64,000 bases of DNA, taken from assembly GCA_945883235.1 (NCBI GenBank), contig CAMCXF010000001.1:1-64000 (forward strand). Direction: 5' to 3'. The stretch's first letter is position 1. Every line of letters begins with the position of its first letter. The DNA is from Phenylobacterium deserti (GTDB lineage Bacteria; Pseudomonadota; Alphaproteobacteria; Caulobacterales; Caulobacteraceae). Both the position numbers and the translations under genes were made by a program. The notes under the pieces were generated by a model that had not been told where the DNA came from, did no database searches, and worked only from the letters and a program-made list of their open reading frames with translations. Positions 54,926-64,000 of the stretch are shown piece after piece.

Positions 54926-55750
54926 CTACTCCGGCGAGCTGCGGGGTGCGGACCGGTACCAGGCCAGCTGTTCGCTGGTGGCCAGCAGGCGGCCGTCGCG
55001 GCTCCAGTAGCTGGAGCGTTCGTCCGAGGCGCCGCCGCCGCCGACCCGGCCCTCGCACTCCACCAGGATAAAGTCGTCGCCCACGGCGGCCAGTTCCTCG
55101 GTCGTCGCGTGCAGATAGGCCGTCAGCGTCAACGTGGTGGTCATGATGGTGCGGCCCAGCGCGTACATGGCGCGCGGTGCGGAGTTGTCGGTGACCATGC
55201 CCAGCATGGCCTTGTCCATCGGCCCGGCGCGCGAGCGCACCCAGGCCAGGGTGCGGGAATTGCCGCTGACCTGTGGCGGAAACTCTTCCAGCGTCCGGCG
55301 TTCAAACGCCGATGCTCCGTAGTGTTGCGAGGCTCCCTCCATGACCGGACTGGGCAGGGTCTGCGGGTCAGGGGCATCGGGCATGGCCGCAAACGCAAAA
55401 GGTGGGGTCATGGGCCTCCGGGCCAGGGTGACAATGCCGTGCACGCCCACCTGATCCGACCCCGCAGGCAGCAGTTCCACCTCCCACACGCCGATGGATC
55501 CGCCCTGACGCAACCGCCGCGTCCGGATGTCGAGCGCGCCAGAGGGCAGGCCGGCGGCATAGGTCAGGGTCAGGGACAACGCCTCGCCGACGGCCTCGGG
55601 TTCGGCTTCCAGCACCCGGATAAAGAGCCCAATGGCGTAGCCGCCCCACAGACCCCCGCCGGGATTGCTCCACTCGGGTCCGGCGAGGGTGCTCCATCGT
55701 CCGGGTGCGATGGGGGTCAGGGGCATGGCGTGGGTGGTCAGCGCGTTCAT
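54926..55750 (-). CDS. Thioesterase family protein (TesB-like double hotdog)
   Basis: GPEWSNPGGGLWGGYAIGLFIRVLEAEPEAVGEALSLTLTYAAGLPSGALDIRTRRLRQGGSIGVWEVEL. Confidence 0.8.
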   Translation of the reverse strand: MNALTTHAMPLTPIAPGRWSTLAGPEWSNPGGGLWGGYAIGLFIRVLEAEPEAVGEALSLTLTYAAGLPSGALDIRTRRLRQGGSIGVWEVELLPAGSDQVGVHGIVTLARRPMTPPFAFAAMPDAPDPQTLPSPVMEGASQHYGASAFERRTLEEFPPQVSGNSRTLAWVRSRAGPMDKAMLGMVTDNSAPRAMYALGRTIMTTTLTLTAYLHATTEELAAVGDDFILVECEGRVGGGGASDERSSYWSRDGRLLATSEQLAWYRSAPRSSPE

Positions 55751-55790
55751 GGCGTCTCCTTACCCAATCGCCGCAGGGTCACGGAAGCCT

Positions 55791-57314
55791 CTAGTCAGGC
55801 ACCACCTCATGGTCTGCCTTCTGCGGCGGCGGTGACTTCATGATCAAGACCATCGGCAACATCAACAGCGCCGCTACCGCCATCCAGCCGAAGATATTGT
55901 CATAGCCGACCATCGCGCCCTGCCGGGTCACCTCGGCATTGAGCATTTGCAGGCCAATGCTGGTCGAGGGGTCCATCATCGACGGCAGCACATCGGTGAT
56001 CAGGAGGTCACCGGGAATGATGCGCTCGGTCAACCGGGCGTGAGCCAGGGCACTGTTGTTGATCAGCAGGGCCTGAATGACAGAGATGCCCACACTGGAC
56101 CCCAGGGTCCTGGCCATGGTGGCGATGATCGTACCTTCGGTACGGTGTTGCGGGGCAAGGGTTGCGTACCCCAGCGTGCTCAGCGGGGCGAACATCAGCC
56201 CGGTGCCGACCCCCTGCAGAAAGCCGGTGACCTTGATCGGGCCCGCCGTCATCGTCAGGTCGAAGTGGCTCATCTCCCAAAGCGAATAGGCCGAGATCAG
56301 GACGCCAACGGCCAGCACCTGCCTCGCACCGAACCTCGAAACCAGAAAGGGCACAGCAAGGAATGCAAGCAGCGATCCGAGGCCACGGGGCATGCTGGCC
56401 CAGCCGCTCTCAAGCGCGGAATAGCCCAACAGGTTCTGCATCAGCAGGGGTAGAAGCGCGCTGGACGAGAACAGAACGATGCCAATGAAGAACCCGAACA
56501 CGGCCGAGCCAACGAAGTTCGCATCCCGGCTGAGGTCGCGATGGAAGAATGGGTTCCTCGTAGTGACACTGTGGGTGATGAACACATAGAGGCCGGCGAG
56601 CATCACCGCGCCCTCGATGAGGATCTCGCGAGAGTCCAGCCAGTCCTGGCTGGGGCCCCGATCCAGCATCAACTGGAAACTGCCGACGAAGAGCACCAGG
56701 GATCCGAACCCCAGAAAGTCGAACGGCCTCTGTCGCCCACCCGCGTCGTCGGCCATGAAGGCCTGGATGCCGAGGAAGGCGAGAATGCCGATGGGCAGGT
56801 TGATGTAGAACACCCAGCGCCAGTTCAGGGTCTCGGTCAGCCAGCCGCCGAGGGTTGGGCCAAGCACCGGTCCCAGGATCACCGCGGCGCTCCAGAGGCT
56901 CATGACTCTGGGGATAAGCCTTTGGGGATAGAGGTCCAGCATCACCGCCTGGGACAGGGGCATCAGGGACGCCCCGGCGATTCCCTGGATCAACCTGTAG
57001 ATGACGATCTCCGGCAAGCTGGTCGCCATGCCACAGAGCATCGAGGCCACGGTGAAGCCGACTATCGAGAACTGGAACATCCGTTTCCGGCCGATGCGCT
57101 GCGACAGCCAGCCGGACAACGGGATCATGATCGCGGTGGCGATAATGTAAGACGTCAGGACCCAGGTGATCTGGTCCTGCGCCGCCGAGACACTGCCCTG
57201 GATATGCGGCAGGGCCACATTGGCGATCGTGGAATCCAGGGTGTTCATGAGCGTCGCCAGCATCAGGGCGCCGGTGATCGGAATCCGGTTCTTGATGTCC
57301 TGCGCCGTGGCCAC
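55791..57314 (-). CDS. DHA2-family MFS drug transporter (EmrB-type)
   Basis: MLATLMNTLDSTIANVALPHIQGSVSAAQDQITWVLTSYIIATAIMIPLSGWLSQRIGRKRMF; GPVLGPTLGGWLTETLNWRWVFYINLPIG. Confidence 0.95.
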   Translation of the reverse strand: MATAQDIKNRIPITGALMLATLMNTLDSTIANVALPHIQGSVSAAQDQITWVLTSYIIATAIMIPLSGWLSQRIGRKRMFQFSIVGFTVASMLCGMATSLPEIVIYRLIQGIAGASLMPLSQAVMLDLYPQRLIPRVMSLWSAAVILGPVLGPTLGGWLTETLNWRWVFYINLPIGILAFLGIQAFMADDAGGRQRPFDFLGFGSLVLFVGSFQLMLDRGPSQDWLDSREILIEGAVMLAGLYVFITHSVTTRNPFFHRDLSRDANFVGSAVFGFFIGIVLFSSSALLPLLMQNLLGYSALESGWASMPRGLGSLLAFLAVPFLVSRFGARQVLAVGVLISAYSLWEMSHFDLTMTAGPIKVTGFLQGVGTGLMFAPLSTLGYATLAPQHRTEGTIIATMARTLGSSVGISVIQALLINNSALAHARLTERIIPGDLLITDVLPSMMDPSTSIGLQMLNAEVTRQGAMVGYDNIFGWMAVAALLMLPMVLIMKSPPPQKADHEVVPD

Positions 57315-57387
57315 GGACTGTCCTCATTGCGTCGTCACGTGCTCGTACCCAGCATCGGATGAGTTCCGGCAAGCACTTGACGATAAG

Positions 57388-57402
57388 GTGCATTACATTC
57401 AC
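57388..57402. promoter_or_regulatory. Candidate MarR-type operator between the divergent MFS and marR genes
   Basis: GTGCATTACATTCAC, imperfect dyad GTGnATnnnnnATnCAC. Confidence 0.35.
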
Positions 57403-57435
57403 TGGCTATGGGGTCCAGACGAAAAGCCGGCAGAA

Positions 57436-57927
57436 ATGAGCGATCCACCCGCCGCGATGCCCGAAGGGGCCGATACCCGCATCGAGATCGGGTACGGCCT
57501 GGCCGACGTCTCCCACCTTATGCGCGTGGCCTTTGACCAGCGTATGCGGAACATGGGTCTGACCACCGCGACCTGGCGGGTAATCGTCTGGCTCTCACGT
57601 CAGGACGGCCAGACCCAGGCGGCCCTGGCGCAACGCCTAGAGATCAGCCGCGTGGCACTGGGCGAAACCATCGACCGGCTGGAGAAGAGCGGCCATGTCG
57701 AGCGCCGCGCCGACCCGGCCGACCGACGCAAGTGGCGGGTCCATTTGACAGACCTGTCGCGTGACCTGTTGCCACGCATGTTCGAGACCTCTGCGGAGCT
57801 GCAAGACGCGTACTTCCAGGACTTCTCGGAGGCGGAACTTAAGCAGCTCCAGTCGAGCCTCACCCGTCTGCGGGCCCGGCTGGTCGGGATGAAAATCGAA
57901 ACACCGGACGAAGAGTCGGGAAAATGA
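57436..57927 (+). CDS. MarR family transcriptional regulator
   Basis: LTTATWRVIVWLSRQDGQTQAALAQRLEISRVALGETIDRLEKSGHVERRADPADRRKWRVHLT. ATG at 57436. Confidence 0.93.
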   Translation: MSDPPAAMPEGADTRIEIGYGLADVSHLMRVAFDQRMRNMGLTTATWRVIVWLSRQDGQTQAALAQRLEISRVALGETIDRLEKSGHVERRADPADRRKWRVHLTDLSRDLLPRMFETSAELQDAYFQDFSEAELKQLQSSLTRLRARLVGMKIETPDEESGK

Positions 57928-58985
57928 ACGCAGCTGTCGACGCCGCCAATGTGCAAAGCCCGGTTAAGCCCAGACCTCGCCGCTGGCGCTGGATCCTGAT
58001 CCTTGCCGGTCCGCTGCTGATTGCCGCGGTGGTGGCTTACGTGATCCTCACCAGCGGGCGCTTCGAGACCACCGACGACGCCTATGTCCAGATCGCCAAG
58101 GCACCGGTTGCGCCCGCGATCAACGGCCGGGTCATCGAGATCTATGTCACGGAAAATCAGGTCGTGCGGCGCGGTCAGGTGCTGTTCCGCCTCGATGCGC
58201 GGGACAATCAGGCCAACGCCCAGGCCGCAGCCGCCGCGCTGACTGCCGCGCGGTTGCAGATCGGGGCCCAGCGCGCCGCCTACCGGCTGCAGGTCGCCAA
58301 CGTCGCCGCCGCGCGCGAGACCCTGACCTATTCACGCAATGAGGCCGAGCGCCTGCGCAGACTGTTTGTGGTCGGGGTGATCTCCCGGCAGCAAGTCGAT
58401 CAAGCGACTCACACGGCAACACTCGCCATCCAGCAGTTGGCCGCTGCGGAACAGGCCGTCGCACAGGCGCTGGCCGCTCTCGGAGGCGATCCTGAACTGG
58501 GCGCGGACGCAGCGCCGTCTGTCATGCAGGCCAGAGCCCAGCTGGACCGCGCGCAGAACGCGGTGTCCGACGCGACCATCGTGGCCCCCGCCGACGGTGT
58601 GGTCGCACGCGTCCAGCAGATGCCGATCGGCACCTATCTCAACGCCTCACAGACTGCGTTCTGGCTGCTGTCCGGCCAGCCGTGGATCGAGGCGAACTTC
58701 AAGGAAGATCAGCTGGCGGCGATGAGGGTTGGCCAGCCGGTCGATATCACCATCGATGCCCGGCCAGACGCCGATCTGACGGGCCGCGTCGCCAGCTTCT
58801 CGCCCGGCACCGGATCTGCCTTCTCGGCGCTGCCCGCCCAGAACGCCACCGGCAACTGGGTCAAGGTCTCGCAGCGCTTGCCGGTGCGCATCGAGTTTGA
58901 CCAACCCCCGAAGGACCTGGCCGCCGGTCTGTCCGTGCAGGTGAAGGTTGCCCTGCACGCGACCTCCGCCAAGCCGGCTCGCTAA
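57924..58985 (+). CDS. HlyD/EmrA-type membrane fusion protein
   Basis: GRFETTDDAYVQIAKAPVAPAINGRVIEIYVTENQVVRRGQVLFRLDARD; ATIVAPADGVVARVQQMPIGTYL. Confidence 0.95.
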   Translation: MNAAVDAANVQSPVKPRPRRWRWILILAGPLLIAAVVAYVILTSGRFETTDDAYVQIAKAPVAPAINGRVIEIYVTENQVVRRGQVLFRLDARDNQANAQAAAAALTAARLQIGAQRAAYRLQVANVAAARETLTYSRNEAERLRRLFVVGVISRQQVDQATHTATLAIQQLAAAEQAVAQALAALGGDPELGADAAPSVMQARAQLDRAQNAVSDATIVAPADGVVARVQQMPIGTYLNASQTAFWLLSGQPWIEANFKEDQLAAMRVGQPVDITIDARPDADLTGRVASFSPGTGSAFSALPAQNATGNWVKVSQRLPVRIEFDQPPKDLAAGLSVQVKVALHATSAKPAR

Positions 58986-58986
58986 C

Positions 58987-60423
58987 GTGGCCCGCCTCCC
59001 GCCTCCGATCATCTTGCTGGCGTTTATCATGGGTGCCTGCACCACGGTTGGGCCCGACTTCAAGTCGCCATCAGCTCCCGCCGATGAGGCAAGTGGCTAT
59101 GCCGCGCCTGGCGACCCCACCCCGGCCAACGTCCGGCTGGAGGCCCAGGCGAGGGTCGCGGGTCCCTGGTGGCTGGCCTTTCAATCGCCGGAGCTGAATG
59201 AGGTGATCAGCCTGGCGCTCGCCACCAGCCCCACCGTCGCGGAAGCCACCGCAACGCTGGAACGCGCGCAAGCCGAGCTGAACATGGCGCGGGGAGAGCA
59301 GCGGGCCCAGGCGGACCTGACCGCCAGCGCCCGTCGCACGCGCATCAATTCCAGACTGTTCGGCTTCTCGAATTTCACGCCACCGACCATCAATCTCTAT
59401 TCGATAGGCAGCAGTGTCAGCTATGACCTTGATCTGTTCGGCGGCGGTCGGCGCGCGACGGAGCGGGCCGCCGCCATGGCCGAGGTCGCCCGGCAAGAGG
59501 CTGACGCCGCCTACCTGACCCTCTCCGGCAATGTCGCACGACAAGCCATGATGATCGCCGCCCTGCAGGCCGAGATCGCCGCCATCGAGGCGGTCATCGC
59601 CGACGACCGCAGGATCTTCGAGATGGTCAAGCGGGCCTATGCCGAGGGAGGCGCGCCTCTGTCCGACGCGGCAGCCGCCTACAAGTTGATGACAGACAGC
59701 GAAGCCTCGTTGCCGCGCGTGCAGAGAGATCTGGCCACCGCCCGACACCAGCTGGCCCTCCTGGTCGGTCGCGCACCGGGAACGTGGAGCGCGCCGGATT
59801 TCGATCTGCAGAAAATCAGCGCACCATCGGAGATTCCGGTGGCCTTGCCGTCCGTCCTGCTACGCCAGAGGCCTGACATCCTGGCGGCTGAAGCCGAACT
59901 GCATGCCGCTACCGCCGCCATCGGCGTCGCCGAGGCCAGCCGGTATCCCGACATCCAGCTCACCGCCACCCTCACCCAGACCGCAACCACGCCGGAGAGC
60001 CTGTTCGGCTACAGCGGTAGCGGCTGGAACCTGTTCTCGGGCCTGACCGCGCCGATCCTCAACGGCGGCGTCCTGAAGGCACGCCAGCGCGCCGCCGAGG
60101 CCGAAGCCCGCGTAGCTCTGGCGCGCTATCAGCACGCTGTGCTGCGCGCCTTCGTCCAGGTCAGTGACGGATTGTCCGACCTGGGTGCCGACAGCCAGAC
60201 CCACGCGGCGGACCTGCGGTCGCTTGCGGCCTCTGAGGCCACGCTACGTACGGCCCACGCTGCCTATGCTCAGGGTGGGGCCAACATGCGGCAGGTGATC
60301 GAAGTCCAGCAGGAGGTCAGCCGCGCCCGGCAGGTCGCCGCCCGGTCCCGGGGGCAGCAACTGGTCGATCTCGTCGCCCTCTACGCTGCCACCGCAACCG
60401 ACTGGGCGACGCCTAAACCCTGA
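58987..60423 (+). CDS. Efflux RND/MFS outer membrane lipoprotein (NodT/TolC family)
   Basis: Lipobox-like IMGACTTVGPDFKSP; ALPSVLLRQRPDILAAEAELHAATAAIGVAEASRYPDIQLTATLT. Confidence 0.93.
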   Translation: MARLPPPIILLAFIMGACTTVGPDFKSPSAPADEASGYAAPGDPTPANVRLEAQARVAGPWWLAFQSPELNEVISLALATSPTVAEATATLERAQAELNMARGEQRAQADLTASARRTRINSRLFGFSNFTPPTINLYSIGSSVSYDLDLFGGGRRATERAAAMAEVARQEADAAYLTLSGNVARQAMMIAALQAEIAAIEAVIADDRRIFEMVKRAYAEGGAPLSDAAAAYKLMTDSEASLPRVQRDLATARHQLALLVGRAPGTWSAPDFDLQKISAPSEIPVALPSVLLRQRPDILAAEAELHAATAAIGVAEASRYPDIQLTATLTQTATTPESLFGYSGSGWNLFSGLTAPILNGGVLKARQRAAEAEARVALARYQHAVLRAFVQVSDGLSDLGADSQTHAADLRSLAASEATLRTAHAAYAQGGANMRQVIEVQQEVSRARQVAARSRGQQLVDLVALYAATATDWATPKP

Positions 60424-62110
60424 ACCCGCTGATCTCGAAGCAGGCCAGCGCGGTCCGCACCGCTTCAGCGTCGCCTTCGATGACTGCGGTCCCTGCCGAC
60501 AGGGTTGCCGACAAGGTCGACGTCCCCGCGATCACCTGGACAAGCTCGGCATAGGGCATGGCGATCACCGACGTCGCGGCCACGCCATCGGTCGCCACGG
60601 AGACACAGTTGCGGATATGAATGCCCGCCATTGGCCCGTCTCGGAACCGGAAGCCGATGTGGTGATCGATTCCCGCCGCAGGGTCGGGATCCAACACCAC
60701 GCGGATCAGGTTCAGGCATTCGCGCGGCGTCAACCGGGCCAGCTGGGCGGCTCGGAAACGGTGCTCGCGCAGGCGTGACAAGTTGGTTGTGCCATCGACG
60801 TCACGGGCCTTTGTCAGGCACCAGTTGCGGATGTTGGCCGCAGTCGTGCGGCTGGCGATGTCGCGCAGGACGTCGGCCAGTCGTTGACGATCCTCGTCTT
60901 CAGCCCCGGTCCAGGTCGCCAGCCAGCTGGATAGTTCCAGAGCCCAGCGCAGGTCGTTTTCCGTCCGCGCCTCGTCGACAAGTCGGCGTACAACTGGCGC
61001 GCCGCCGAAGCCTTTGATCATCCGCCCGACGCGTTCGACGGGCTCCACGATGAACAGTTTCCCCGGATCGCCATCGAACCAGCCGCGCACACCAGCGGCG
61101 ATCTGGCGCACATGGTGTTCCGCCACGCCATAGAACTCGGTGGTCAGGTAGTCGTCATCGCAGGCGTCCGGCAGCACCACCGATTGCGCCAGATGATCGG
61201 TGGTCAGGCCCTTGTTCATCCCGCGCACGGTCTGGTCCCAGAGGAACTGGATAGAGTCGCGGTAGCGCGTGGTCCGGGCCTTGATCTCGGCCTTGCCGGA
61301 CAGCGGCGGCCCGTGCGCGCCCAACATGTGTTCCGCGTTCAGGCTCAGCACATGGTCAATGCCCGGCAACAACACCTGGGGGTCGCGGTATTCCTCGCCC
61401 CGGATCGCGAAGACGTTGAACAGGGTCGGCCAGACAATGTTCTGCACGCAGACTCCCAGGTCCGGAAACCAGAAGGTGACGGAATCATCGGCGTCGGACG
61501 GCGCGTGGGCGACCTCCACCGTCAGGCCGGCGATGCGCAGGGTCTCTCCGCCCCGAAACGTCGAGGTAGGTGTCACATGGCCCGGTGTGAACGGTGCGTG
61601 GCCAGGGTCGCGGAAGAAAAGGCCCAGCCCCATGTTGACCGTGCCGTCGGGCCCATCGGTTGGCAGCCTTAGGCCGAACTGATGGATCAGGCCGCTGGAA
61701 TAGGCCGGCGCGATCTCGGTGGAGACCCGCGCCAGGTTGAGGGGGATACGCTCATGGCCGTAGACCGGCAGCTCACGCCCGGCCTCCGCGAAGATTGCCT
61801 GCGTTCCGCTGACGTAGTGGAAGTGGGTGTACATTACGGCCACCACTGGCATTTGAGTCCGAGTGCGGAGCTCTCGCAGCGCCGAGGCCATCTCCTCATT
61901 GCTCTCGCCGGTGTCGATGGCGATGACGCCCTCAGGGCCCTCGATGAAAGACTGGTTCGACAGACCGTTGCCCACCAGGGTCCAGACCCCCGGCGCGACA
62001 TCGTAGAATGTGCGCACCATCCGCGCCGATTGCTCAAGGGCGCGGCGGTGGACCTTTTGTCCGTGGACGTCTTCGACCGTCACTGATGGGTCAGCGTCAA
62101 AACTGCGCAT
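60413..62110 (-). CDS. Alkylsulfatase-like MBL-fold protein with dimerisation and SCP2-like domains
   Basis: GVWTLVGNGLSNQSFIEGPEGVIAIDTGESNEEM; VAVMYTHFHYVSGTQAIF; SLNAEHMLGAHGPPLSG; C-terminal sterol-carrier-like domain. Confidence 0.88.
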   Translation of the reverse strand: MRSFDADPSVTVEDVHGQKVHRRALEQSARMVRTFYDVAPGVWTLVGNGLSNQSFIEGPEGVIAIDTGESNEEMASALRELRTRTQMPVVAVMYTHFHYVSGTQAIFAEAGRELPVYGHERIPLNLARVSTEIAPAYSSGLIHQFGLRLPTDGPDGTVNMGLGLFFRDPGHAPFTPGHVTPTSTFRGGETLRIAGLTVEVAHAPSDADDSVTFWFPDLGVCVQNIVWPTLFNVFAIRGEEYRDPQVLLPGIDHVLSLNAEHMLGAHGPPLSGKAEIKARTTRYRDSIQFLWDQTVRGMNKGLTTDHLAQSVVLPDACDDDYLTTEFYGVAEHHVRQIAAGVRGWFDGDPGKLFIVEPVERVGRMIKGFGGAPVVRRLVDEARTENDLRWALELSSWLATWTGAEDEDRQRLADVLRDIASRTTAANIRNWCLTKARDVDGTTNLSRLREHRFRAAQLARLTPRECLNLIRVVLDPDPAAGIDHHIGFRFRDGPMAGIHIRNCVSVATDGVAATSVIAMPYAELVQVIAGTSTLSATLSAGTAVIEGDAEAVRTALACFEISGFRV

Positions 62111-62158
62111 GTCTTCTCCCCTTGCGTCTGTTGTGAATCCGGAGCCGTGCAGGCCTCC

Positions 62159-63142
62159 CTAGCTCGTAACGCGGATCAGCATCTTGCCGTTATTCAGTCC
62201 CGAGAACAGGCCGATCAGGCCCTCGGGCGCGCGTTCGAAGCCGTCCAGGATGGTCTCCTGATACTTGACGCGTCCGTCCTTCAGCCAGCCGGTCATGTCC
62301 GATACGAATGCCGCCTGGAGATGCGGGAAGTCGCTGGCCACGAATCCCTCCATGCGCACCCGACCATAGATCAGGTTGAACAGGTTCCGCACCCCGTCGC
62401 CGCCGCCGTTGTAGGTGGAAATCATGCCGCAGACCGGGATGCGGCCGCGCACGTTCATACGCGGCATGGCTGCGTCCAGATGGCCGCCACCGACGTTTTC
62501 GAAATAGACGTCGATGCCCTTGGGCGTGGCCTCTTTGAGCGCCTCGGCGAGAGGCTGGGTTTTGTAGTTGATGACGGCGTCGATCCCGACCTCGTCCTTC
62601 AGCCAGGCAGCCTTGTCGTCCGTACCCGTGGACCCCACCACATAGCAGCCCTTGATCTTGGCGATCTGGGCGACCACCGAGCCCACGGCACCGCCGGCGG
62701 TGGAGACGAATACCTGCTCGCCGTCCTTAAGCGCGCCTGTCTCCAGCAGACCGCCATAGGCCGTGATCCCGGTGCCGCCCAAGGCGTGCATATAGACGGT
62801 AAGCGAAAGCCCCGGATCGGGCGTCAGCACCTGCATCCCCTTGCCGTCGTTCGTGAACAGCTCCTGCATCCCGGCCCCGTGCCGAACCAGATCACCTTCC
62901 TTGAAGCGCGGGTTGAGTGACTGGACCACGCGGCCGATGCCGCCGCCGATCATAGGCACGTCCAGCGGCTGGTCAGCGGTCAATCGCGGCCGCATATAGG
63001 GGTCGACCGACATCAGGACGTTCTGGACCTGGACCTCACCTTCGCCCGCGTCGGGTGTATCGACCTCGACGACTGCAAAGTCGGACGGAACGGGCACGCC
63101 ATTCGGGCGACGGACGAGGTGAATCTGGCGGCTGGCGCTCAT
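62159..63142 (-). CDS. NADP-dependent oxidoreductase (MDR, leukotriene B4 dehydrogenase-like)
   Basis: MSVDPYMRPRL; VFVSTAGGAVGSVVAQIAKIKGCYVVGSTGTDDKAAWL; YFENVGGGHLDAAM. Confidence 0.94.
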   Translation of the reverse strand: MSASRQIHLVRRPNGVPVPSDFAVVEVDTPDAGEGEVQVQNVLMSVDPYMRPRLTADQPLDVPMIGGGIGRVVQSLNPRFKEGDLVRHGAGMQELFTNDGKGMQVLTPDPGLSLTVYMHALGGTGITAYGGLLETGALKDGEQVFVSTAGGAVGSVVAQIAKIKGCYVVGSTGTDDKAAWLKDEVGIDAVINYKTQPLAEALKEATPKGIDVYFENVGGGHLDAAMPRMNVRGRIPVCGMISTYNGGGDGVRNLFNLIYGRVRMEGFVASDFPHLQAAFVSDMTGWLKDGRVKYQETILDGFERAPEGLIGLFSGLNNGKMLIRVTS

Positions 63143-63201
63143 GTCAGAGTTTCCCTTGGCGCACGTCTGTCGCGCGCGTTGAACGAAACCCTCTAGCGGC
63201 T

Positions 63202-64000
63202 TTATCGAACAGCAGCGAGTTGGCTTTCGACCTCGTTGTGGTGCGAGGCGTCCGGGGACCATCGGGCCAGCACCTCCAGCAGACGCTCAGGGCTGATCGG
63301 CTTGCCCAGGTGGTCATCCATGCCCGACTCCAGGCACCGCCCGATCTGGTCGGGCAGCACATTGGCCGTCAGGGCGATGATGGGAATCCTGGGCGCTTCA
63401 GTCGGGGCGATGGCGCGTATCCGGCGGGTGGCCGTCAGCCCATCCATATTGGGCATCTGAACATCCATGAGGATCAGATCGAACACGCCACGGGCGTACG
63501 CTTCGATGGCTTCGACACCGTCGTTCGCGGTTTCGACCTCGACGTCGAAGGGCGCGAGCAATGCGCAGACCAGTTCGCGATTGACGGCGTTGTCGTCCAC
63601 GACCAGCAGGCGCAACGGTACGTCGGGCGCTATCGGCGGCGCGGCGGACACATCGTCAATCGTTCTCTCGGTCGCAGGCGGGAGCACCGCCTCAAACCAG
63701 AAGGTCGAGCCGCGACCAGGTTCGCTCTCGACGCCGACCTCGCCGCCCATCGCTGTGATAATCCGCTTTGAGATCGCAAGACCCAGGCCTGTGCCGCCGA
63801 ATTGGCGCGAGACCGACGCGTCCGCCTGGGTGAAGCGCCCGAAGATCCCTGCGATCTGGTCCGCAGGCACGCCGATGCCGCTATCCTGAACCGACACCCG
63901 CAGCTTGCGTTGATCCCCGAGCATGGACTGGCGAACCCGGACCTCGACGCCACCCGTCGCGGTGAATTTCACAGCGTTTGACACCAGATTGGTCAGGACT
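63202..64000 (-). CDS. Hybrid sensor histidine kinase, C-terminal HATPase plus receiver domain; N-terminus cut by window edge
   Basis: Frame stays open to 64000 (VLTNLVSNAVKFTATGGVEV); GGTGLGLAISKRII; receiver LLVVDDNAVNRELV...FDLILMDVQMPNMDGLTATRRIR...PIIALTAN. Confidence 0.93.
   Translation of the reverse strand, partial: VLTNLVSNAVKFTATGGVEVRVRQSMLGDQRKLRVSVQDSGIGVPADQIAGIFGRFTQADASVSRQFGGTGLGLAISKRIITAMGGEVGVESEPGRGSTFWFEAVLPPATERTIDDVSAAPPIAPDVPLRLLVVDDNAVNRELVCALLAPFDVEVETANDGVEAIEAYARGVFDLILMDVQMPNMDGLTATRRIRAIAPTEAPRIPIIALTANVLPDQIGRCLESGMDDHLGKPISPERLLEVLARWSPDASHHNEVESQLAAVR

Noticed and set aside
54533-55843. 436-aa plus-strand ORF over the thioesterase gene, considered as a partner or precursor for the LanC-like protein
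   Set aside because: Mostly antisense to the thioesterase with low-complexity Gly/His/Arg content; no leader-core peptide pattern.

Overview
The window looks like a chromosomal segment of a high-GC alphaproteobacterium, probably Caulobacteraceae (inference from gene content and protein style). Most of it is conserved housekeeping sequence: a complete F1 ATP synthase operon atpHAGDC; a minus-strand run of RppH, a divergent polysaccharide deacetylase, CtpA, EnvC-like, RlmH, Asd, RsfS, NadD, ProA, ProB, ObgE, BioY, RpmA and RplU; thrS/yidD; ubiG, lysC, cysS, folE and hisI. Accessory or degraded stretches lie between these blocks: an SOS-box-preceded ORF cut by the left edge; a DUF5677-like gene fused to an antisense IS1182-type transposase remnant; an orphan HigA-like antitoxin beside a dispersed GC-rich repeat; a vapC remnant, a DUF3883 protein and a frameshifted terminase-small-subunit-like gene beside a second copy of that repeat; a FecI/FecR/TonB-receptor signalling locus next to a sulfatase split by one extra base in a C5 run; a decayed beta-lactamase-fold gene abutting an Nramp transporter; a stand-alone LanC-like protein with a Cys-Cys-Gly zinc motif; a divergent MarR/EmrAB/OMF efflux locus; and an alkylsulfatase-like protein with an altered metal motif. 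No rRNA, tRNA or CRISPR array was recognised. No complete new multi-gene system can be demonstrated. The best leads are the LanC-like protein, the SOS-box ORF and the DUF3883/repeat/terminase island. All family calls come from reading the sequence, with no database search.
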